From an uncultured Oscillospiraceae bacterium (GTDB taxonomy: Bacteria; Bacillota; Clostridia; Oscillospirales; Oscillospiraceae), in contig CAMVRT010000002.1 in NCBI GenBank assembly GCA_947169975.1, positions 124,001 to 188,000 of the forward strand: a DNA stretch of 64,000 nt, written 5' to 3'. Below, one piece after another: positions 6,486 through 16,525 of the stretch; positions within the stretch are counted from its first letter, which is position 1, and every line of letters begins with the position of its first letter. The notes beneath the pieces were generated by a model. That model searched no databases. It was not told where the DNA came from and saw only the letters and a list, made by a program, of their open reading frames with translations. The translations under genes and the position numbers were made by a program.

Positions 6486-8982
6486 CGGCACCCATATCCT
6501 TTCCCTCGTTGTCCTCCCGGTCCGTGAGGGCCAGGGAGATGACCCGGTCGCCCTCCTCCCGGAAGCGCATGACGATGACGCCCTGGGTGGCGCGGCCTGC
6601 CACGCGGATTTTCTCCACGCCGGTGCGGATCAGGATGCCCTGTTCCGTTACCAGCAGCAGATCCTCGCTGCCGTCCACTACCTTCATGCCAACCACGGGG
6701 CCGGTCTTCTCCGTGACCTCGTAGTTCTTCACGCCCAGACCGCCGCGGCCGATGAGGCGGTATTCCTCCACCGGCGTCCGCTTGCCGAAGCCCCGCTCGG
6801 TGATGGACAGCACCGTCTTGCCGGCGTCGGCCCGCGCCGCGCCGATGACGAAGTCGCCGTCCCGGAGACGGATACCCCGGACGCCCACAGCCACACGGCC
6901 CATGGTGCGCACGTCGTTCTCGTCGAAGCAGCAGGCCATGCCGTCGTGGGTGGCAATGAGGATGTTGGCGCTGCCGTCGGTCTCGATGACGCTGACCAGC
7001 TCGTCGCCCTCGTTGAGATTCAGGGCACGCAGGCCGCTCTGACGGATGTTCCGCAGGGCGGACACGGCCACGCGCTTGCAGGTGCCCAGCTTGGTGACCA
7101 TGGTCAGCTGATACTTGTCGATGTCCTCGCCGTCCTTCTCCCGGAAGTGGAGCATGGCCTGTACCCGCTCGTCGGTGGCGATCTGCAGGATATTCACCAG
7201 GGCGATACCCTTGGCGGCCTTGCCGGACTCGGGGATCTGATAGCCCTTCTTGCGGTACACCTTGCCGGTGTCGGTGAAAAACAGGATGTTGTCGTGGGTG
7301 GAGGCGGTGAACACGTCCACCACGCAGTCCTCGTCACGGGTGGTGATGCCCCGCTTGCCCATGCCGCCCTTGCTCTGGGCGGCGTACTCGCTGACCGGCG
7401 TCCGCTTGATGTAGCCGTTGCGGGTCAGGGTGTAGACGCACTGCTCCTCCTCGATGAGGTCCTCGATATCAATATCGTCCTCCACATCCTGGATCTCAGT
7501 GACGCGGTCATCGCCGTATTTGTCGGACAGAGCGGTGAGTTCCTCCTTGAGGATCTGCTTGACCAGCGCATCGTCGCTGAGGACGCGGCGGAAATAGGCG
7601 ATGCGCTCCTCCAGCTCGTCGTACTCGGCCTTCAGCTTCTCCCGGTCCAGACCCTGCAGCCGCTTGAGCTGCATGTCCAGAATGGCCTGGGCCTGGACCT
7701 CGTCCAGACCGAAGCGGGCCATCAGGTTCTCTTTGGCGTTATCATAGCTGGTGCGGATGATGCGGATGACCTCGTCGATGTTGTCCTGGGCGATCAGCAG
7801 TCCCTCCAGCAGATGAGCCCGCTCCAGCGCTTTGTTCAGGTCATATCTGGTCCGCCGGACGATGATCTCCTCCTGGAACTTCAGATACTCGTCGATGATG
7901 TGCCGCAGGGACAGGATCTTGGGCTGGGACTGGTTGTCCACCAGGGCCAGCATGTTGATGGCAAAGGTGGTCTGGAGCTGGGTCTGGGCAAACAGGCGGT
8001 TAAGCACCACCTGGGGATTGGCGTCCCGCTTCAGCTCGATGACGATGCGCATGCCGTTGCGGTCGGACTCGTCCCGGATGTCGCTGATGCCCTCCAGCCG
8101 CTTGTCCTCCACCTGGTCGGCCATGTTCTTGATGAGCATGCGCTTGTTGACCTGGTAGGGCAGCTCCGTGATGACGATACGGGTGCGGTTTCCGTTGAAC
8201 TCCTCGAATTCGTGGCGGGCGCGGACCACCAGACGGCCCCGTCCCGTGGCGTAGGCGGCGCGGATGCCGCTGCGGCCCATGATGATGCCCTTTGTGGGGA
8301 AGTCAGGGCCCTTCACGTGCTCCATCAGATCGGACAGCGTGGCTTCCGGATCGTCCAGCACGCAGATGCAGGCGCCGATGACCTCCCGCAGGTTGTGGGG
8401 CGGGATATTGGTGGCCATGCCCACGGCGATGCCGCTGGAGCCGTTTACCAGCAGGTTGGGGAACCGGGCCGGCAGGACCCGGGGTTCTTTCCGGCTTTCG
8501 TCGAAGTTGGGATCCCAGTCCACCGTGTCCTTCTCGATATCCCGGAGCATCTCATTGCCGATCTTGCTCAGGCGTGCCTCGGTATAACGGTAGGCAGCGG
8601 GGGCATCGCCATCGATGGAGCCGAAGTTGCCGTGTCCGTCGATGAGCATGTAGCGCATGGAGAAGTCCTGTGCCAGGCGCACCAGGGCGTCGTACACGGA
8701 GGCGTCGCCGTGGGGGTGATACCGGCCCAGCACGTCGCCCACGCAGGTGGCGGACTTCTTAAAGGGCTTGTCGGAGGTGAGGCCGTCCTCGTACATGGCG
8801 TAGAGGATGCGGCGGTGCACCGGCTTCAGGCCGTCCCGCACGTCCGGCAGGGCGCGGCCCACGATGACGGACATGGCGTACTCGATGTAGGACTTCTCCA
8901 TCTCCGGCACCAGAGGGGATTCCACGATATGCTGATTGGGATACCGGATCTCCTCAGGATCGTATTGGGGTTTCTTGGACAT
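6478..8982 (-). CDS. gyrA: DNA gyrase subunit A
   Basis: DNA cleavage-religation subunit of gyrase (A2B2), which puts in negative supercoils. The 834 residues contain the winged-helix and tower domain with catalytic Tyr133 ([10 protein letters not shown]), the coiled coil, and a C-terminal six-bladed beta-pinwheel. The fluoroquinolone-determining region reads [12 protein letters not shown] at 89-100, with Ala94 where E. coli has Ser83. The DNA-wrapping GyrA box is degenerate: [12 protein letters not shown] stands where QRRGGKG is usual. Located 12 bp after gyrB and co-transcribed with it. Confidence 0.96.
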   Translation of the reverse strand: MSKKPQYDPEEIRYPNQHIVESPLVPEMEKSYIEYAMSVIVGRALPDVRDGLKPVHRRILYAMYEDGLTSDKPFKKSATCVGDVLGRYHPHGDASVYDALVRLAQDFSMRYMLIDGHGNFGSIDGDAPAAYRYTEARLSKIGNEMLRDIEKDTVDWDPNFDESRKEPRVLPARFPNLLVNGSSGIAVGMATNIPPHNLREVIGACICVLDDPEATLSDLMEHVKGPDFPTKGIIMGRSGIRAAYATGRGRLVVRARHEFEEFNGNRTRIVITELPYQVNKRMLIKNMADQVEDKRLEGISDIRDESDRNGMRIVIELKRDANPQVVLNRLFAQTQLQTTFAINMLALVDNQSQPKILSLRHIIDEYLKFQEEIIVRRTRYDLNKALERAHLLEGLLIAQDNIDEVIRIIRTSYDNAKENLMARFGLDEVQAQAILDMQLKRLQGLDREKLKAEYDELEERIAYFRRVLSDDALVKQILKEELTALSDKYGDDRVTEIQDVEDDIDIEDLIEEEQCVYTLTRNGYIKRTPVSEYAAQSKGGMGKRGITTRDEDCVVDVFTASTHDNILFFTDTGKVYRKKGYQIPESGKAAKGIALVNILQIATDERVQAMLHFREKDGEDIDKYQLTMVTKLGTCKRVAVSALRNIRQSGLRALNLNEGDELVSVIETDGSANILIATHDGMACCFDENDVRTMGRVAVGVRGIRLRDGDFVIGAARADAGKTVLSITERGFGKRTPVEEYRLIGRGGLGVKNYEVTEKTGPVVGMKVVDGSEDLLLVTEQGILIRTGVEKIRVAGRATQGVIVMRFREEGDRVISLALTDREDNEGKDMGADE

Positions 8983-8994
8983 CTCGGCACCTCC

Positions 8995-10935
8995 TTAATA
9001 GTCCAGATTCACGGCGTACTTGGCGTTCTTCTCGATGAACTCCTTGCGGGGCTCCACCTTCTCGCCCATGAGCACGGTAAAGGTGGCGTCCGCTGCCACG
9101 GCGTCGTCCAGAGTGATGCGGCGCAGCGTGCGGGTGGTGGGGTCCATGGTGGTCTCCCACAGCTCGTGGGGGTTCATCTCGCCCAGACCTTTGAAGCGGC
9201 TGATGTCGATCTTGGCGTTGGGATTGTCGCCCCGCATCTCGGCGGATACACGGTCCCGCTCCTCGTCGGAGTAGGCTACACGCTGCTGCTTGCCGCGACT
9301 CAGCTTATAGAGGGGCGGCACGGCGGAATAGACATAGCCCTGCTCGATGAGAGGCCGCATGAAGCGGAAAAAGAAGGTCAGCAGCAGGGTGCGGATATGT
9401 GCGCCGTCCACGTCGGCATCGGCCATGATGATGATCTTATGGTAGCGCAGCTTGGCCTCGTCGAATTCCTCGCCGATACCGGCGCCCAGGGCGGTGATGA
9501 CGGGCTGGAGCTTGTCGTTGCCGTATACCTTGTCGGCCCGGGCCTTCTCCACGTTCAGCATTTTGCCCCACAGGGGGAGAATGGCCTGGAACCGGCTGTC
9601 ACGGCCCTGGGTGGCGGAGCCTCCTGCGGAGTCGCCCTCCACGATATAGATCTCGGTGAGCTCCGGGTTGTTTTCGTTGCAGTCCCGCAGCTTGTCGGGC
9701 ATGGCGGCGCCGCCCAGCGCCGTCTTGCGGCGGATAGACTCACGGGCCTTGCGGGCTGCCTCACGGGCGCGGTTGGCGGTGAGGGCCTTGTCCAGAATGG
9801 TGCGGGCCACCACCGGATGCTCCTCCAGATAGACAGCCAGCTGGTCGCTGACGATCTGATCCACCAGAGTGCGGATGTGGGCGTTGCCCAGCTTGTCCTT
9901 GGTCTGTCCCTCAAACTGGGCCTCCGTCAGCTTCACGGAGATCACGGCGGAGATTCCCTCCCGGCAGTCCTCGCCGGAGACCTTGTCGTCGCTGTCCTTC
10001 AGCATGCCGTATTTGGTGCCGTAGGCGTTGAGAACGCGGGTCAGCGCGGCTTTGAAGCCCGTCTCGTGCATGCCGCCGCCGGGGGTATGAATATCGTTGG
10101 CAAAGGAGACCAGCGTCTCGTTGTAGCCGTCGTTGTACTGCAGAGCGATCTCCGCAGTGCTGTCACCCTTGGCGCCGGCCAGATAGATGACCTCCTCGTG
10201 AAGGGGGGTCTTGTTGCGGTTGATATAGGAGACGAACTCCCGGATACCGCCCTCATAGCACATGGTATCGGACTTCTCCTGTCCTGTCCGGGCGTCGGTG
10301 ATGGTGATGCGCAGACCGGCGTTCAGGAAGGCCTGCTCCCGCATGCGGGTGTGGAGCGTCTCATAATCGTATTCCAGAGTGTCGAACATCTCCGGATCGG
10401 GCTTGAAGGTCACGGTGGTGCCGGTGCGGTCCGTCTCACCCACCACCGTCATCTCCCGGGTGATATTGCCCCGGGAGAAGTGCATCTCGTAGATCCTGCC
10501 ATCCTTGTGGACCTGGACCACCAGCCACTCGGAGAGGGCGTTGACCACGCTGGCACCCACGCCGTGGAGGCCGCCGGAGACCTTGTAGCCTCCGCCGCCG
10601 AACTTGCCGCCGGCATGGAGCACGGTGAACACCACCTCCAGAGCGGGCCTGCCGGTCTGCTGCTGGATGTCCACGGGGATGCCGCGGCCGTTGTCGGTGA
10701 CGGTGATGGTGTTGCCCTCGTTGATGGTGACGGTGATATCGGTGCAGTACCCGGCCAGGGCCTCGTCGATGGAGTTGTCCACGATCTCATAGACCAGATG
10801 GTGCAATCCGCTGGCGCTGGTGGAGCCGATATACATACCCGGCCGCTTCCGCACGGCCTCCAGACCCTCCAGGACCTGAATTTCCGAGGCGTCGTATTCC
10901 GTCTCCACCTGGGTGACTTTTTCCAGTTCAGACAT
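8995..10935 (-). CDS. gyrB: DNA gyrase subunit B
   Basis: ATPase subunit of gyrase. The 646-residue protein has the short form common in Gram-positives. In order: GHKL ATPase domain ([20 protein letters not shown], then [11 protein letters not shown] and [15 protein letters not shown]), transducer domain, TOPRIM domain with EGDSAGGSA and the metal site DADVDGAHI, and the C-terminal GyrA-binding tail ending NLDY. Its start overlaps the last codons of remB by eight bases, so the recF-remB-gyrB-gyrA set is one transcription unit. Confidence 0.96.
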   Translation of the reverse strand: MSELEKVTQVETEYDASEIQVLEGLEAVRKRPGMYIGSTSASGLHHLVYEIVDNSIDEALAGYCTDITVTINEGNTITVTDNGRGIPVDIQQQTGRPALEVVFTVLHAGGKFGGGGYKVSGGLHGVGASVVNALSEWLVVQVHKDGRIYEMHFSRGNITREMTVVGETDRTGTTVTFKPDPEMFDTLEYDYETLHTRMREQAFLNAGLRITITDARTGQEKSDTMCYEGGIREFVSYINRNKTPLHEEVIYLAGAKGDSTAEIALQYNDGYNETLVSFANDIHTPGGGMHETGFKAALTRVLNAYGTKYGMLKDSDDKVSGEDCREGISAVISVKLTEAQFEGQTKDKLGNAHIRTLVDQIVSDQLAVYLEEHPVVARTILDKALTANRAREAARKARESIRRKTALGGAAMPDKLRDCNENNPELTEIYIVEGDSAGGSATQGRDSRFQAILPLWGKMLNVEKARADKVYGNDKLQPVITALGAGIGEEFDEAKLRYHKIIIMADADVDGAHIRTLLLTFFFRFMRPLIEQGYVYSAVPPLYKLSRGKQQRVAYSDEERDRVSAEMRGDNPNAKIDISRFKGLGEMNPHELWETTMDPTTRTLRRITLDDAVAADATFTVLMGEKVEPRKEFIEKNAKYAVNLDY

Positions 10936-11221
10936 GGTTCTTTTCTCCTTCTACTTGGGATGAAACAGCTTCCTCGGCCCGCTTGGCCAGGGTCTGGGAA
11001 TTGAGCTGCGAGAGATAGACGATTTGCTTATGATAGGGGTGGTCGCACACCAGAAACGAGCGTGGGATATCGTCACAGGCGTCTACCACCACGCCCTCAT
11101 CCTCCGCGTTTTTGAGAAAGGCGCGGGTGTGCTTGGAGGTGGAGGTATTGTCCAGATCGAAGATGCCGATGATCCGGCGATCCGGGATCATCACGTTGTT
11201 GCCGATGTGGAGATAGCTCAC
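10928..11221 (-). CDS. remB: RemB/RemA-like regulator (DUF370), YaaB
   Basis: Member of the small DUF370 family; in Bacillus subtilis the paralogues RemA and RemB activate biofilm matrix genes, and yaaB (remB) sits in the same place between recF and gyrB. The 97-residue protein starts with GTG in the GTGA overlap with the recF stop and reads [23 protein letters not shown], with the family's [10 protein letters not shown] core and a longer, charged C-terminus than the B. subtilis protein. No classical DNA-binding motif is visible, in line with the LytTR-like octamer fold of RemA. Role in this species is inferred from position and family. Confidence 0.88.
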   Translation of the reverse strand: MSYLHIGNNVMIPDRRIIGIFDLDNTSTSKHTRAFLKNAEDEGVVVDACDDIPRSFLVCDHPYHKQIVYLSQLNSQTLAKRAEEAVSSQVEGEKNHV

Positions 11222-12324
11222 GTGACCACCTCCCCGCCGTGTATATGAAAGACCTTGCCGCCCACCAGGGCGTCCAAACGGTCGTTTTCGCAACAGGTAA
11301 TGAAAATTTGCCCGCCGGCGATGCGGTTGAGCACGTATTCCTGCCGCCGGGGATCCAGCTCGCTGAGCACGTCGTCCAGCAGCATGACCGGGTATTCCCC
11401 GAAGGTGTTTTTGTGGATCTCCCGCTCCGCCAGCTTCAGTGCCAGCGCCGCCGTGCGTACCTGACCCTGGGAAGAGAACTGCCGGGCGTTTCGTCCGTTG
11501 ACCAGCACCTCGATATCGTCCTTGTGCGGACCGCTGAGGCAGGTCCGGGAGGCCAGCTCCGCGGTGTAATGCTCCTTCTGATGGGCCGCCAGCGCGGAGG
11601 AGATGACCGCCAGATCGGCAAAGGGATCTTTCACCGTTTTGACGGTCTGATAGATGAGGGACAGCTCCTCCCGGCCGCCGGAGCACTCGGCATGGGCCTG
11701 TCGGGCATGCTCTGCCAGAGCCCGGCAGAACCGGGCCCGGTAGTGGATCAGCACAGCGCCCACCTGACACATACGGCGGTTGAAATCCGGCAGTGTGTCC
11801 AGCAGACTGGGATGCTCTTCGCTGTCCCGCAGGATCCGGGTCTTGTGTCCGTGCAGGCGGTTATACTCCGCCAGCGCTTCGGCGTATCTCGGCCGCAGCT
11901 GGGAAAGGGACAAATCCATGAACTGCCGCCTTGCCGCTGCGCCGTCCCGGATGAGAAACAGATCCTCCGGGGCGAAAAACACCGTGTGCAGCACGTCAGA
12001 CAGAGCCGCCGCATTTTTCGCGGTGACGCCGTTGACCGTCATCTGTCGCCGTTTGATTCGCTGGAGCGTTATTTCCGTTACGAAATCACGCTCCCGGCTG
12101 AAAATCTGTCCCGTGAGCCGGGCATAGTCCCGCTCAAAGCCGATGAGCTCCCGATCCGTGTGGGTGCGGGGGGATTTTCCGCAGCTCAGATAGACGATGG
12201 CCTCCAGCAAATTGGTCTTGCCCTGGGCGTTTTCGCCGTAGATCACGTTGCAGTCGCTGTCAAAGATCAGCCTCTGGTCGCCGTAGTTGCGGAAGCCCTC
12301 CAGCCGCAGCTCATTGATCCGCAT
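11218..12324 (-). CDS. recF: DNA replication and repair protein RecF
   Basis: SMC-like ABC ATPase that helps load RecA at single-strand gaps through RecOR. The 368 residues show the Walker A motif GENAQGKTN (about residues 30-38), the signature region [17 protein letters not shown], and Walker [11 protein letters not shown] near residue 315. ATG 12324 is chosen over upstream in-frame starts because it gives [14 protein letters not shown], the normal RecF N-terminus. It overlaps yaaA by 14 bases upstream and remB by four bases downstream. Confidence 0.94.
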   Translation of the reverse strand: MRINELRLEGFRNYGDQRLIFDSDCNVIYGENAQGKTNLLEAIVYLSCGKSPRTHTDRELIGFERDYARLTGQIFSRERDFVTEITLQRIKRRQMTVNGVTAKNAAALSDVLHTVFFAPEDLFLIRDGAAARRQFMDLSLSQLRPRYAEALAEYNRLHGHKTRILRDSEEHPSLLDTLPDFNRRMCQVGAVLIHYRARFCRALAEHARQAHAECSGGREELSLIYQTVKTVKDPFADLAVISSALAAHQKEHYTAELASRTCLSGPHKDDIEVLVNGRNARQFSSQGQVRTAALALKLAEREIHKNTFGEYPVMLLDDVLSELDPRRQEYVLNRIAGGQIFITCCENDRLDALVGGKVFHIHGGEVVT

Positions 12325-12529
12325 ACTTGACCTTGTAATGCTGACCGCTGACCAGCACATCGTCACCGGGGCGGATCTTCTTGCCACGCATGGTGCAGAC
12401 CTCGCCGTTGACCTGTACTTCTCCCTCCTGAACCATCAGCTTGGCCTCGCCGCCGGTGGAAGCGACGGCGGCAAACTTCAGCAGATCCTGGAGTTTGATA
12501 AATTCGGTTGTGATTTCGATCACGTTCAT
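12311..12529 (-). CDS. yaaA: S4-domain RNA-binding protein YaaA
   Basis: A 72-residue protein that is a single S4 RNA-binding domain: [24 protein letters not shown] is the helix-turn and [20 protein letters not shown] the following strand-loop. The gene between dnaN and recF is a constant feature of Gram-positive origins, and the B. subtilis homologue has been linked to ribosome assembly. It overlaps recF by 14 bases and starts 12 bp after dnaN, so it is part of the replication operon. Confidence 0.9.
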   Translation of the reverse strand: MNVIEITTEFIKLQDLLKFAAVASTGGEAKLMVQEGEVQVNGEVCTMRGKKIRPGDDVLVSGQHYKVKYADQ

Positions 12530-12541
12530 GGTTATCCTCTC

Positions 12542-13654
12542 TTATTGAGCCTTCAGACGCACCGGCAGCACCATATACAGAAAACTGTCGCTGCCGTCTA
12601 CCGGCATGATGATACAGGGGGAAATGCCGGTGTTCATCTCCATGCAGACCTTCTCCGCCGGCGCATAGCGCAGGGCGTCCATGAGATAACGGTTGTTGAA
12701 GCCGATCTCCAGACCGGTGCCGTCGCCGCTGATGAGGCAAATGTCCTTGGCCTCGCCGTTGCTGCCCTTGGCGGAGAGATACACCTTGTCCATATCGAAG
12801 AGGCACCGCACGGGGCTCTTCAGCTTCTCGCTGATCACCACGCTGACGCGGTCCAGGCTCTCCAGCAGAGCCTTGGTCTCCACCTCCAGCCGGATGGGAT
12901 TGGTGCGGGGAATGGCGTTCTTATAGTCCAGGAACTCGCCCTCCAGCCGGCGGCAGATCAGCTGCGTGCTGCCGGTTTCAAACAGCAGGTGGCGCTTGCC
13001 CTGGATGATGGTAATGAGATCGTCGCTGTCGGCGCAGATGTTCTCCACTTCCTTCAGCGCCGAGCCCGGCGCCACAAAGCGGAACGCGCCGCCGTCGATC
13101 TTCTCCAGCGGCTCCCGGCGCAATGCCAGACGGAAGCCGTCTACGGATACCACAGTCAGACCGTTGTCGCCGATCTCGAAAAGAGAACCGGTATGAACCG
13201 GGCGGCTCTCGTTGGTGGATACGGCAAAGCTGGTCTCGTTGATCATGGACTTCAGCGTCTTCTGCTGAATGCACACGGAATATTCATCGTCTACCTCCGG
13301 CAGCTCCGGGAAGTCGTCGGCGCTGAGACCCTGAATATCGAAGCTGGCGTCGCCGCAGGTCAGGTGTACGGTAAGCCGCTCGTCGGCGGAAAACACCACG
13401 ATGTCGTCGGGCAGCTTGCGGATGATCTCGCCCAGCAGCCGTGCCGTCAGCACAATACGTCCGGCCTCGTGGATCTCCGCGGCAAAGGCAGTGCGGATGC
13501 CGGTCTGCATGTTGTAGCCGGACAGGGTCAAATGCTGGTCGCCCTCCAGCAGAATGCCCTCCAGGGCGGGGATGGAGCTCTTGGCAGAAACGGCGCGGGA
13601 TGCCGTGGATACGGCTGCTTGCAGCAGGGCCTTTTCACAGGAAAAACGCAGCAT
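12542..13654 (-). CDS. dnaN: DNA polymerase III beta subunit (sliding clamp)
   Basis: Ring-shaped processivity clamp of the replicase; 370 residues in three similar domains (about 1-120, 121-245, 246-370), ending with VLPVRL, which lines the partner-binding pocket with MPV. ATG 13654 gives MLRFSCEKALLQAAVSTASRAV and is 10-11 bases from AAAGGA; an upstream GTG at 13663 would be too close to that site. The gene follows dnaA after a 257-bp gap that holds DnaA boxes. Confidence 0.95.
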   Translation of the reverse strand: MLRFSCEKALLQAAVSTASRAVSAKSSIPALEGILLEGDQHLTLSGYNMQTGIRTAFAAEIHEAGRIVLTARLLGEIIRKLPDDIVVFSADERLTVHLTCGDASFDIQGLSADDFPELPEVDDEYSVCIQQKTLKSMINETSFAVSTNESRPVHTGSLFEIGDNGLTVVSVDGFRLALRREPLEKIDGGAFRFVAPGSALKEVENICADSDDLITIIQGKRHLLFETGSTQLICRRLEGEFLDYKNAIPRTNPIRLEVETKALLESLDRVSVVISEKLKSPVRCLFDMDKVYLSAKGSNGEAKDICLISGDGTGLEIGFNNRYLMDALRYAPAEKVCMEMNTGISPCIIMPVDGSDSFLYMVLPVRLKAQ

Positions 13655-13669
13655 GGTGATCACGATCCT

Positions 13670-13900
13670 TTCTAAACGGCAAAAAAATATCAGTCATTTT
13701 TTTCAGAATAAGAGCATAAGCTATTTATTTTTTAGTATTAAAAGCAGTAGAGAAAAACGGTTGTGGAAAGGGGGAGAAAACCGTTGGAAATAAAGGAAAA
13801 TCGTCCCACAGGGAAAAGTGGAAGTTTTCGGCGGTTTTCCACGAAGGGGGCAGTTCCGTGTTTTATCCACACCGCATCCACGTGGATTCCACAGAAAGAT
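13670..13900. other. Second DnaA-box cluster between dnaA and dnaN
   Basis: The intergenic stretch has a perfect DnaA box TTATCCACA at 13863-13871 and near-matches TTTTCCACG (13835-13843), GATTCCACA (13885-13893), CGTCCCACA (13802-13810) and the inverted TGTGGAAAG (13762-13770), next to an AT-rich run at about 13715-13750. Together with the cluster upstream of dnaA this gives the bipartite layout known from the B. subtilis origin. It could also serve in control of dnaN expression. Confidence 0.7.
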
Positions 13901-13911
13901 GGGGAAAGCTG

Positions 13912-15225
13912 TCAGCGGCGGGCATTGATGTTGGCCACGATCTCGTTGATGGTTTCCTTGAAGGCAGGGTCGGTGCGCAGCTGCTGCTGTACTTTTTTGA
14001 GGGAGTGCAGCACGGTGGTATGATCCTTGCCGCCGAATTCCTTGCCGATCTCCGTCAGCGGGATTTTTACCATGTCCCGGATCAGGTACATGGCGATCTG
14101 GCGGGCGTTTGCCACGCCGTGGCTCTGGTTCTTGCCCCGCAGCGTCTCCTCGTCAATGTTGTAGTACCGGCAGATGTGGCTGATAATAACGGAGGGGGAG
14201 GGAACGCTGTCCTTTTCCAGCATGTCCTGAATGGCGCGGCTGACAGATTCATCGTCCAGCTGCCTGCCCTCCAGATCCCAGAAGGCGGAAATTTTATTCA
14301 GGGTGCCCTCAATCTGGCGCACGTTGGAGGTGATGTTCTCGGCGATGTAGTTGGTTACGCTGTCCGGCAGATCCAGATTCATAAAAGCGGCTCGATTCTT
14401 GATGATGGCCAGCCGTGTTTCGTAGTCCGGCGGCGTGATGTCGGTCATCAGTCCCGACACAAAGCGGGTGCGGAGCCGATCGTCCAGCAGTGCCATCTCC
14501 CGGGGCGGACGGTCGGAGGTCATGACGATCTGGTGGCCGGCCTCGTAGAGGGAATTAAAGGTGTGAAAAAACTCGTTCTGCACCTGTTCCTTACCAGCAA
14601 CGAATTGAATATCGTCCACCAGCAGCAGGTCGGCGTCCCGGTATTTAGCGCGGAATTCGCTGCCGCGGCCGGCCCGGATCAGCTCCACAAACTCGTTGAT
14701 AAAGTCGTCTCCCTTGATATAGACGATCTTCTGCTTGGGAAACAGCTTGCGCCGCAAATGGGAAATGGCGTACAGCAGATGGGTTTTTCCCAGACCGCTG
14801 TCACCGTAGATCAACAGGGGGTTATAGGTGCGGCCGGAGGTAGCCTCCGCCACAGAGCGGGCGGCGGAATAAGCCATAATATTCTGGGGTCCGGTGACAA
14901 AGGTCTCAAAGGTGAAGCCCTCGCTGCCCTCCGGTCCGCCGGGATAGTCCGGCCGGACGCCGTGGTAGGCAGCCAGCATGTCGTCATCCAGCAGCTTGAC
15001 CTCCAGATCCGTGCTGAAAATATCCTTCAGTTCTGCCTTGATGTGCTGCAGATAGCTTTTTTCAATGACGCTTTTTTTAAAAGTGTTGCCGCAGTGGAGA
15101 ACAAAGGCGGAGTCCTCCATGGTGACCACGTCGATCTCGTCAAACCATGTGTTGACGGTGGTGTCGGACAGCTTCGTCCGCAGCCGCGTCATCACGGCTG
15201 CCCATACGTCCGCATAGGAATTCAA
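13912..15225 (-). CDS. dnaA: Chromosomal replication initiator protein DnaA
   Basis: AAA+ initiator that binds DnaA boxes and melts the origin. 437 residues: N-terminal domain I (about 1-80), short linker, AAA+ domain with Walker A GDSGLGKTH, Walker B LLLVDDIQF and sensor regions, and the C-terminal helix-turn-helix with the box-binding stretch GGKDHTTVLHSLKKV. The frame is open to TTG 15246, but TTG 15225 is preferred: it follows AAAGGGGAG at good distance and gives MNSYADVWAAVMTRL, the usual DnaA beginning. No ATG is available near the start. Confidence 0.95.
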   Translation of the reverse strand: MNSYADVWAAVMTRLRTKLSDTTVNTWFDEIDVVTMEDSAFVLHCGNTFKKSVIEKSYLQHIKAELKDIFSTDLEVKLLDDDMLAAYHGVRPDYPGGPEGSEGFTFETFVTGPQNIMAYSAARSVAEATSGRTYNPLLIYGDSGLGKTHLLYAISHLRRKLFPKQKIVYIKGDDFINEFVELIRAGRGSEFRAKYRDADLLLVDDIQFVAGKEQVQNEFFHTFNSLYEAGHQIVMTSDRPPREMALLDDRLRTRFVSGLMTDITPPDYETRLAIIKNRAAFMNLDLPDSVTNYIAENITSNVRQIEGTLNKISAFWDLEGRQLDDESVSRAIQDMLEKDSVPSPSVIISHICRYYNIDEETLRGKNQSHGVANARQIAMYLIRDMVKIPLTEIGKEFGGKDHTTVLHSLKKVQQQLRTDPAFKETINEIVANINARR

Positions 15226-15299
15226 AGCGTTTCTCCCCTTTCCCAATGCTCTCTTTTCTATCTTTTTTCGCGGCGGCAGATATCAGGGCACGATCCGCC

Positions 15300-15500
15300 A
15301 CGTTAAAATTTTACGCTTCATTATATCAAAAACTGTGGAAAAAGTCTATAGTTATATATTAAATATAGGTATATTTTTTACACAGCCTGTGGAACACAAG
15401 ATTTTGAATTAACAGTTCAAGATCAATACCATATTTTGTGTGCAGATGGGAGAAAAACAGATGATTTTTCCCAAAAAGGCGGGAGTATAGGTTCAAAAAA
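15300..15500. other. oriC: Origin of replication (oriC), dnaA-upstream part
   Basis: The 444-bp gap between dnaA and rpmH is strikingly AT-rich in 15301-15440. It holds the inverted DnaA boxes TGTGGAAAA (15334-15342) and TGTGGAACA (15388-15396), the weaker TTTTACACA (15376-15384), and an almost pure A/T run at 15348-15380 that could be the unwinding element. Position next to dnaA, the boxes and the divergent gene flow support an origin; limits are approximate. Confidence 0.75.
15320..15348 (-). promoter_or_regulatory. dnaA promoter with an internal DnaA box
   Basis: On the minus strand TAGACT (15348-15343) and TATAAT (15325-15320) are 17 bp apart. The DnaA box TTTTCCACA (15342-15334) fills the spacer, which is what autorepression by DnaA would need. 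Confidence 0.6.
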
Positions 15501-15506
15501 TCGGTG

Positions 15507-15535
15507 TTGACACGGGCAGAGGCTTTCTGTATAAT
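15507..15535 (+). promoter_or_regulatory. Consensus promoter of rpmH-rnpA
   Basis: TTGACA (15507-15512), 17 bp, TATAAT (15530-15535): both hexamers are perfect. It probably drives rpmH, rnpA, yidD and perhaps yidC-khpB. Confidence 0.88.
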
Positions 15536-15570
15536 ACTCAATACGCTGTTTAAACAATGGCGTAATGTGT

Positions 15571-15633
15571 CGTCGACTGCGGCGAGCGGTAAAAGCTGCT
15601 GCTCGCTGTCGAGTATAGGCAGCCTCTGCTGCC
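15571..15633 (+). promoter_or_regulatory. Two stable hairpins in the rpmH leader
   Basis: In the predicted 130-nt 5' leader, CGAC and GCGAGC (15574-15587) pair with GCTCGC and GTCG (15601-15611), and GGCAGC (15618-15623) pairs with GCTGCC (15628-15633). There is no T tract, so they are not terminators. A role in autogenous control of L34 is only a possibility. Confidence 0.5.
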
Positions 15634-15669
15634 GGACGAATAATAAATAAAGATGGAGGTGTCACACAA

Positions 15670-15804
15670 ATGTTCCGTACCTATCAGCCCAAGAAGCGCC
15701 AGCGTTCCAAGGAGCACGGCTTCCGCAAGAGAATGGCCACCAGCAACGGCCGCAAGGTTCTGGCCCGCCGCCGCGCAAAGGGCCGCGCCCGTCTGACCCA
15801 CTAA
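15670..15804 (+). CDS. rpmH: 50S ribosomal protein L34
   Basis: A 44-residue, highly basic protein reading [18 protein letters not shown] and ending [10 protein letters not shown], the normal size and sequence of L34, which binds 23S rRNA. ATG 15670 follows GATGGAGGTG at 15652-15661. It is the first gene to the right of the origin and precedes rnpA, as in almost all bacteria. Confidence 0.97.
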   Translation: MFRTYQPKKRQRSKEHGFRKRMATSNGRKVLARRRAKGRARLTH

Positions 15805-15849
15805 AGGGAGACGGACTGTGCAGCGCACAACCATCATCTGATTATAAAC

Positions 15850-15880
15850 AGGGACGGTGGAAGGAAAAACTGCCGTCCCT
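15850..15880 (+). other. Hairpin between rpmH and rnpA
   Basis: AGGGACGG (15850-15857) pairs with CCGTCCCT (15873-15880). The following TTGTCG is a poor T tract, so it may be a weak attenuator or an RNA stabiliser that sets the high rpmH to rnpA ratio rather than a full terminator. Confidence 0.5.
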
Positions 15881-15916
15881 TGTCGTCTATCCCGCCGAGG
15901 AAAAGAGGGACAAACC

Positions 15917-16264
15917 ATGCGCGCAGAGGTCACGGTAAAAGAGAACTATGAGTTCCGCCGGATCTACCGGAAGGGCAGATCCGCCGTTTTTCCCTGCATG
16001 GTGGTCTACTGCCAGCGCAACCGCGCCGGCCGAAGCCGTCTTGGCATCACCGTAAGCACCAAGCTGGGCAAGGCCGTAGTGCGCAACAAGGTGCGCCGCC
16101 GTCTGCGGGAGATCTACCGGCTGAACAAAGATCGGATGATTCCGGGATACGATGTCATCATCGTTGCCCGTGTTCGCGCTGCCCACACCACGTATCAGAA
16201 GCTGGAGGCGTCCTTTGTCAGGGCGCTGGATCAGCTGGAGCTTTTACAGGAGGCGGAGCGGTGA
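15917..16264 (+). CDS. rnpA: Ribonuclease P protein component
   Basis: Protein subunit of RNase P, which trims tRNA 5' leaders together with the RnpB RNA (not in this window). The 115-residue protein has the RNR motif [13 protein letters not shown] in the conserved helix, the [12 protein letters not shown]-terminal strand and the [10 protein letters not shown] strand. ATG 15917 follows AGAGGGA and gives a normal N-terminus; in-frame starts upstream lie inside the leader hairpin. It ends in a GTGA overlap with yidD. Confidence 0.95.
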   Translation: MRAEVTVKENYEFRRIYRKGRSAVFPCMVVYCQRNRAGRSRLGITVSTKLGKAVVRNKVRRRLREIYRLNKDRMIPGYDVIIVARVRAAHTTYQKLEASFVRALDQLELLQEAER

Positions 16265-16470
16265 AAAAGCCCATTACAGCGGCCATCCGCTTTTACCAAC
16301 GGAAAATATCGCCGGGTTTGCCCGCCCGGTGCCGCTACATTCCCACCTGCTCGGAGTATGCCCTGGAGGCGGTGGAGAAGTACGGCGCGGTGAAGGGCGG
16401 CTGGCTGGCCGTCAAGCGCATTTCCCGGTGCCATCCCTTCCACAAGGGCGGCTACGATCCCGTCCCGTAA
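16261..16470 (+). CDS. yidD: Membrane protein insertion efficiency factor YidD
   Basis: A 69-residue protein with the full family pattern: amphipathic N-terminus ([11 protein letters not shown]), [19 protein letters not shown], and [15 protein letters not shown] with its conserved cysteines. It lies at the inner face of the membrane and helps YidC-dependent insertion. The start is the GTG that overlaps the rnpA stop. Confidence 0.94.
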   Translation: MKKPITAAIRFYQRKISPGLPARCRYIPTCSEYALEAVEKYGAVKGGWLAVKRISRCHPFHKGGYDPVP

Positions 16471-16525
16471 GGACTCCTTTCCCCAAAACCTCGTTTAATC
16501 GAAACACAACGGAGGTAAAACACAT

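Noticed and set aside
6427..11004. A 1525-codon open frame on the plus strand
   Set aside because: It lies antisense to gyrA and gyrB; strong third-position GC bias of the real genes leaves the opposite strand free of stops. No ribosome-binding site and no family features.
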